DNA of 64,000 bases from Gymnorhina tibicen. Taxonomy: Eukaryota > Chordata > Aves > Passeriformes > Artamidae. The notes beneath the pieces were generated by a model. It was not told where the DNA came from. It made no database searches and saw only the letters and a program-made list of their open reading frames with translations. The translations under genes and the position numbers were made by a program. This document shows, piece after piece, positions 58,801-64,000 of the stretch (positions are counted from its first letter, which is position 1; every line of letters starts with the position of its first letter). The stretch covers positions 9,264,206 through 9,328,205 of the forward strand of contig VXAZ01018984.1 in the NCBI GenBank assembly GCA_013399875.1, in the 5' to 3' direction.

Positions 58801-61800
58801 TGGTAATGTGGTTGTCGCTGCTAAAGATGTGTGTTAAAGCATAAATATGGATGAAGAAGTTACCCTTGTAGGTCTGGGATTTAAAAAACCCAAACCTATG
58901 GGAAGGCAGGCTATTAAATTCCCCTGGGAATAAATTAAAGATGTTTCCTGAAAATTCTGGCCTTGATTATCAATGCACTGTGTCTTTTCCGTAATTTTTT
59001 ACAGGTTTAAGAATAACCAATGTCTTACTCATGATGCTGACCCACTAGACAGGTGTAAATCAAACATTTGCATAAGCATAGATCGCTCAGGGTTGCTTGG
59101 TGTTTAAAAAGGAAGGCATTTTTAGCTTTTGCCTTTGAAAGAGCAGGTCAAGCACTCTACCCAGCATTAATGATTTTTCCCAATTCATCACTCAATTGAC
59201 TCAGTAACTTGACTATTATTAACCCAGACCATTAAATGCTTTTAACCCTTTTCCACAGAAAGAAGGGACCTCTCAAGAATGAGCAACTTCAATGAATGTA
59301 TTAATTTCATGCAATTGCCATTTGCCCTACAGCATTGGACTGCTTTAGTGATATACTTTATAAAGAAAATTCAAAAAGCAAAAGAAGCTTTTCCTGTGAT
59401 TTGCTTTGCCGTGCTGAAGAATTTTAAGATATGAAGCATTCTTTGTGGGAGATGTCAGTAGAAACCGTAATAACAGAAGCTGGTTCGTTCCATACAGGTA
59501 TGAAAGGTGCATGCATTTGAGGCAGGTATCCCAGTTTGAGACAAATTGGAGGAAAATATCCTCTGATAGAAGGCAGGTTTCAACTGCCCCTCCCTCACCA
59601 GGTTTGGAAAGAATTTTCCTCAGAGGAAAAGTGAAAAAACGACAAGTAAAAGTGCATGCAGGCACGGAAAAAAGAATAATGCTAAATAATAAAACCTCCC
59701 GCTGTGGAGAGAACCTGGTAAATTTCAGAGTCCTTTCTGTGGATGTGGCTTTCTCCTCTCTGGAGCTGGGGTTCAGCATGGGCCCCTCCGGGCCTTGGTG
59801 GAAAGGCCTCCCAGTGAGGTTCTGATGTTCTGGTGTTCTGAGCAGTTCCAGAAGAGAAGAAGAAGAAGCCAAAGTCCCAGGGCTCTGTACTTTAGCTAAC
59901 GAATAAGAAGCTAGCTAAAAAGCAAAAGGAATGTAACTCTCTTCCCTGCTGCAGAAGCCGAGCAGCCAGGCAGGAGAAGCCAGCGAGCTATCTCTGTTTT
60001 TGAGCACAGCACCGAAGGAATTCCACTGCTTTCCCCTGCCTCTCTGTTAAAGGCAGAGAAAGGCACAGGATTCATGTCTGGGCACAGCACAGGCGATAGG
60101 GGATACACATCATAAAGGCACCCCAAGACAGCAGGTTAAGAAGGCATCAAGGGGTGGGGGGCACTAGAATAATGCAACAAAAATTAATGGCAGTGGAAAA
60201 ACATCTGTTCTGGAACGTGTATACAAACAAATAGTGTTTGTCTTAATACACAGCACTGACATTTATCCATATATTCATTCTATGACCAGAAGTGAGGGCT
60301 ATTTCAGAAGTTAATGCAAACAATAATTTAACTCCTGCTTCTCCAACTATGTTAAAATTCAATATATACAGAGTAAAACTCTAGTGTAGTAAGGACTGTG
60401 AAGTGATTAATTACCAACAGACAAGATTAACCAGGAGGGCTGCTTCTTGACTCCTTGGGAATGCCCACTGCTGTAGAAAAGGTACTGAATTCTCCACAGG
60501 TGAAGGCGGCCAATGAGATATTTGTTCCTCAAACTGTGTGTGCATTATGTGGTTTTGCAGGGAATCCATTCATCCTAATTTCTTAGGGTTTTGTTATTGC
60601 TGTGGAATGCTTTTGGGGAAAGCTTTTTTTCCAAAGCAGAGCAAGTTTAGTCACTTGCTGTTATCAAAAAGTAACAAAGAAAGCAGGATTCAACACAAAC
60701 TTTGTGCTGTAATTTTACCAACCAGCCAGACCTCCATCTGATGTGGAATGGATCATACTCTGTCAAAGTCCGTGGATGCTTGCCAAATTAAACCTGTAAA
60801 ACCATTCTTATTCTAAGATATTACTGCCTATCACTAACCACTCAGGTGTATTTCTTTTAGCTGGGCCTGTCCCCACTCAGGTCATTAGATACTTACTGTA
60901 ATTGTAGATCAGAATTTGGACCTTCTTGATCAGAATTTCAGCAGGTGGCACCTTTTCCTACCTGTTTTCAGGGAGCAGATATGACAGAGAAGTAGCAGAC
61001 TTCTCTTTTTTTATTGTTCCTCTTCCTTCAGAGTAATCACACTCTGCATGATCACCAGATCACAAAACTGATTAAATTCTTTGAGGTAACAACAATATAA
61101 TTGTAACTAACTGCTAAGTGAATGAAAAGCCACATTACAGATAATCTGCTTCTTTATGAAAACTTAATAATGCCTAAAAAAAAAGATTAGATAATGACAC
61201 TGAGGCTTTTTATCATGCAAAATGAAATCAGTCTTCTCAGATATGTAGAGGTTTAATAATACTAGAAGAATGCCTGTTAAAGGTAATCACTTGTGTGTGG
61301 TACTGTCTTTCCAACTTTCCAGTTTTGTATTCTTGGCATAAAGGAGCTTAATGCTTTTAGTAATTTTTATATAGCAAGCAAAATATTTTTTTGTGGGGGC
61401 GTCTTTTGGTCATAGTTTTTAATGATTTCGCTAGCTTCTCACAAACTTATTTGTAGATTTGGCACATTAAAATATGAAGGCAGTCTGATTCATGACTAGA
61501 ATGGTAATTTTTTACCTTGCTGGTGAAAATTTTAAACCCTATTCAAGATCAGTTGATGCTTTATAGACATATTTGAGTAAAATTTTTTCAGATATATTCA
61601 AAATCAGAGAACTACTGCCCTTGTTTTGTAAATGTGTGTATGTTTCATTATAAACAAGGTGCATCCAAAAGCCCTGCAGATGAGTGTTGACTAAAGAATT
61701 TTTCAGGGCTTGTAAAACAGGGTCTTACTTCAGTGAAATCAGACAGGTGTATTGGCATATCTGCTAAAACACAGTCCTTACCATGCTGTCGGAGATTTCA

Positions 61801-64000
61801 TCAGATAGTCCTTTATGTGCTTTCCATCCATCCAGGAAGCTCTTTCCATTTGTTTGCTCCTGAAGAAATACGTAAGAAAACTTGTATGCTTGAGCAACAT
61901 GCACCAAGTAAGGACTGCCAGGCCCTGTATGTTGCTGAAAAGGAGTTTAAGTTATTTATCATTCAGAGGTGCAAAGGAAACAAATGCAGTAGAAAAATAC
62001 TATGAACAGGTATTGTGGTTTGTGGTTGTTTTGGTTCTGGATAGAGCTCTACCTTTCCAAGTCCCAGGTGTGGCATCCTTGCTCAGCATCTGTCTCCACA
62101 CTCAAATGCTGGTCTCATTCTTCCTTCGGAGACTTTCCTTTTTCTCAGTTAACTTTCACTTTATGCTACCTGAATTCAGCCAACTGGGCATTGAAGACAG
62201 GGGAGAAAAAATTTTCTCTGCTTCTCACATTTTGCTCGAAAGGGTAAATCTTGCTTCATCTGCACTCTTCAGAGACTTCCGCAGTAAAGATCCAGCAAAT
62301 GTATGCTAGACATGTGCAAACTATGGTTTTTAACCCAAAGTCTTACCACTTGTTATAATTTAGCAGAATTTCTTGGGGATACACAGAAGCGCACCCCTGG
62401 AGAATTCAGCCTATTGTCAGTTTTGTAATTCCTACTTTAAAATCACAGAAGTATTAAAATTTTTTTAATGAAAGGTCAATAAAACGTTGAATGGGGGAAA
62501 CACACTGGTTTTTGATATAATTTTCCTTTTTCTGGCTGGAGATTTTAAAATAAATTAAACAAAAATTAAGTTCAAAATAGATTTTTGCATGTAAAACTGT
62601 AGTTTGCACAACTTGCTAAAAGTAACAGCACTCAAAAATAAATGGCAGCTCTTAATAACAGGGAAAACTATCAGTTTGCTTATATACATACGAAGATTAT
62701 AAGATAATTATTCCTCCCTTTAGAGTTATAATCTTAACTCTCTGCTTAACAGCAAAAAACATGATCATGTGGCTCTGTGAGTCACTTAGCAACTGAGATC
62801 TGTATTAATTTCAGCACAGCTATATGTTTTTATTAGGGAAAGAGTTTTGTACAAGGCATCCTTAGGCTAGTATAATTATACAAAACCATCAGGCTCTAGG
62901 TTACATTTTTAAAAATAATAATACAGTATGAACTCTTCTATAATTAGAGATAACGATTTTTGCCGTATGTGCTTTTTTCACCTGAGGATCAAAACCAAAC
63001 AATACAGAAACTCACAAGTTATCATTGTATCCAAAGGTTCATACACTGACTTATTTGGTTTTCAGGAGCTACAAATTAACTAGTTCCCTTGAGGTTCATC
63101 TAGAGATTTGAATTAATTGTGTATTGAGCTGTAAGAGGAAACCTTAGAAGTGCGTTTAACTTTGGTCTTTAACTTCTCACTTCATTCCCGTTTTTTGAAA
63201 GTTTTATGCCCTAGTTGTGCACATAAGGTGTAAGAGAAGATGTGTTTTGATGGGCCATTGCTCTCAGACTGTGAAAATGAAGAAGGCTTGTGAATTTAGC
63301 AGCTCTTCAGCTCCTCAGAGACTCTTAGGATGCTTTTATTCATGGGCAAAGGTTTATGAGTATGTCTGACTGTTGACACCAGCTATAGATAAGACCCAGT
63401 TATTTTTATGGGTTTGATGCTGTAGACTAAAGAAAGTTATATGCTGCTTCAGATCAGTGCTGAAAAACTTAGGATCTGCTAATGAAACATCAGATAAAGA
63501 GCTACTATCATTGTAATGACATGCAAGGATTGAATTAGACATAAATTGTTATTGGTTTTGTTTTTTTTTTCCCCTTACCACTGCAAGGATCATAGTTAAG
63601 CCACCACAAACAATTGTTTTAAATTCCCAACAGAAAATTATTTTCTTGATCATAAAAAAATAATAGTTTCATTTTACTTTCCTTGAAGATTTGACTTAAT
63701 TGTAGCCGATGCAGAGTAAACCTTTTAAAAGCAAAAAAACCACAAACCAACCTCTAGTTAAAATGAAATTATTTGTGCTGTAAATTACTAAAATGAAACA
63801 TCACTTAATAACAAAATTGCTCTCTGGACTAGTAACAGATTTCTCAACTATAAGTAAGTTTATATTATTTGTTAGATGACTTGTAAGATTAGGAAAACAT
63901 GCTACCAACTTTGTGTATAAACTGCTGCAATACAGCTAGCATTTTTCAGGCTAGAGAAATAATTTGTATTTTAAATGCAAAATCCAGTGACAGAAAGCAG
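55891..64000. other. Long unannotated stretch
   Basis: No recognisable exon, RNA gene or dispersed repeat over about 8 kb. The longest frames in the window lie here: minus 59345-59872 (175 codons), antisense to plus 59445-59825 (126 codons), and plus 61815-62309 (164 codons). None has a domain I know. A GAA-rich run lies at 59851-59868. The sequence continues AT-rich to the end of the window. Confidence 0.5.

Noticed and set aside
1..64000. CRISPR arrays, operons, ribosomal RNA genes, prokaryotic mobile elements
   Set aside because: No regularly spaced direct repeats, closely packed coding frames or rRNA-like sequence were seen. The repeat content is that of a bird nuclear genome.

Overview
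The window reads as nuclear DNA of a songbird-type (passerine) bird, from an AT-rich, gene-poor region. The best evidence is its repeats. There are five clear CR1 LINE copies, a tRNA-Ile-derived SINE with a CR1-like tail of the kind known as TguSINE1 in passerines, and endogenous-retrovirus LTRs of avian type. There are also very old amniote repeats (MIR, an L2-type LINE fragment, an ancient CR1/L3-like LINE). No open reading frame over 175 codons exists, and none of the listed reading frames resembles a cellular protein family I recognise. I see no bacterial, plasmid or phage features.

Layout. 1-7.4 kb: unannotated AT-rich sequence. 7.4-13.9 kb: the tRNA-Ile SINE, two MIR remnants, a tRNA-like relic and a nearly complete CR1 3' end. 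13.9-29.6 kb: mostly unique sequence with a compact LTR-like unit (17.4 kb), an MIR (21.3 kb), an L2-type reverse-transcriptase fragment (23.9 kb) and small tandem repeats. 29.6-35.0 kb: a retroelement cluster with a solo LTR, a second partial LTR of the same family and orientation, and three CR1 copies. 35-41 kb: unique sequence. 41.2-42.1 kb: the only CpG island, with GC boxes and good splice-donor sites, followed at 43.9 kb by a small, well-bounded candidate exon. 44-53 kb: unique sequence with a regulatory-looking motif cluster (46.0-46.15 kb) and a second candidate exon (50.46 kb). 53.1-55.9 kb: a CR1 fragment, an ancient CR1/L3-like LINE, a short tandem repeat and an LTR-like block. 56-64 kb: unannotated.

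Interpretation. The window is best explained as intergenic or intronic DNA that holds one CpG-island promoter at about 41.5 kb. That promoter probably drives a plus-strand transcript, either a long noncoding RNA or the 5' end of a gene extending out of the window. I found no new defence, toxin or biosynthetic system. The items most worth checking are the CpG-island transcription unit with its candidate exons, a 20-base exact repeat linking the island to 44.2 kb, the compact LTR at 17.4 kb, and the internally deleted CR1 at 34.8 kb.
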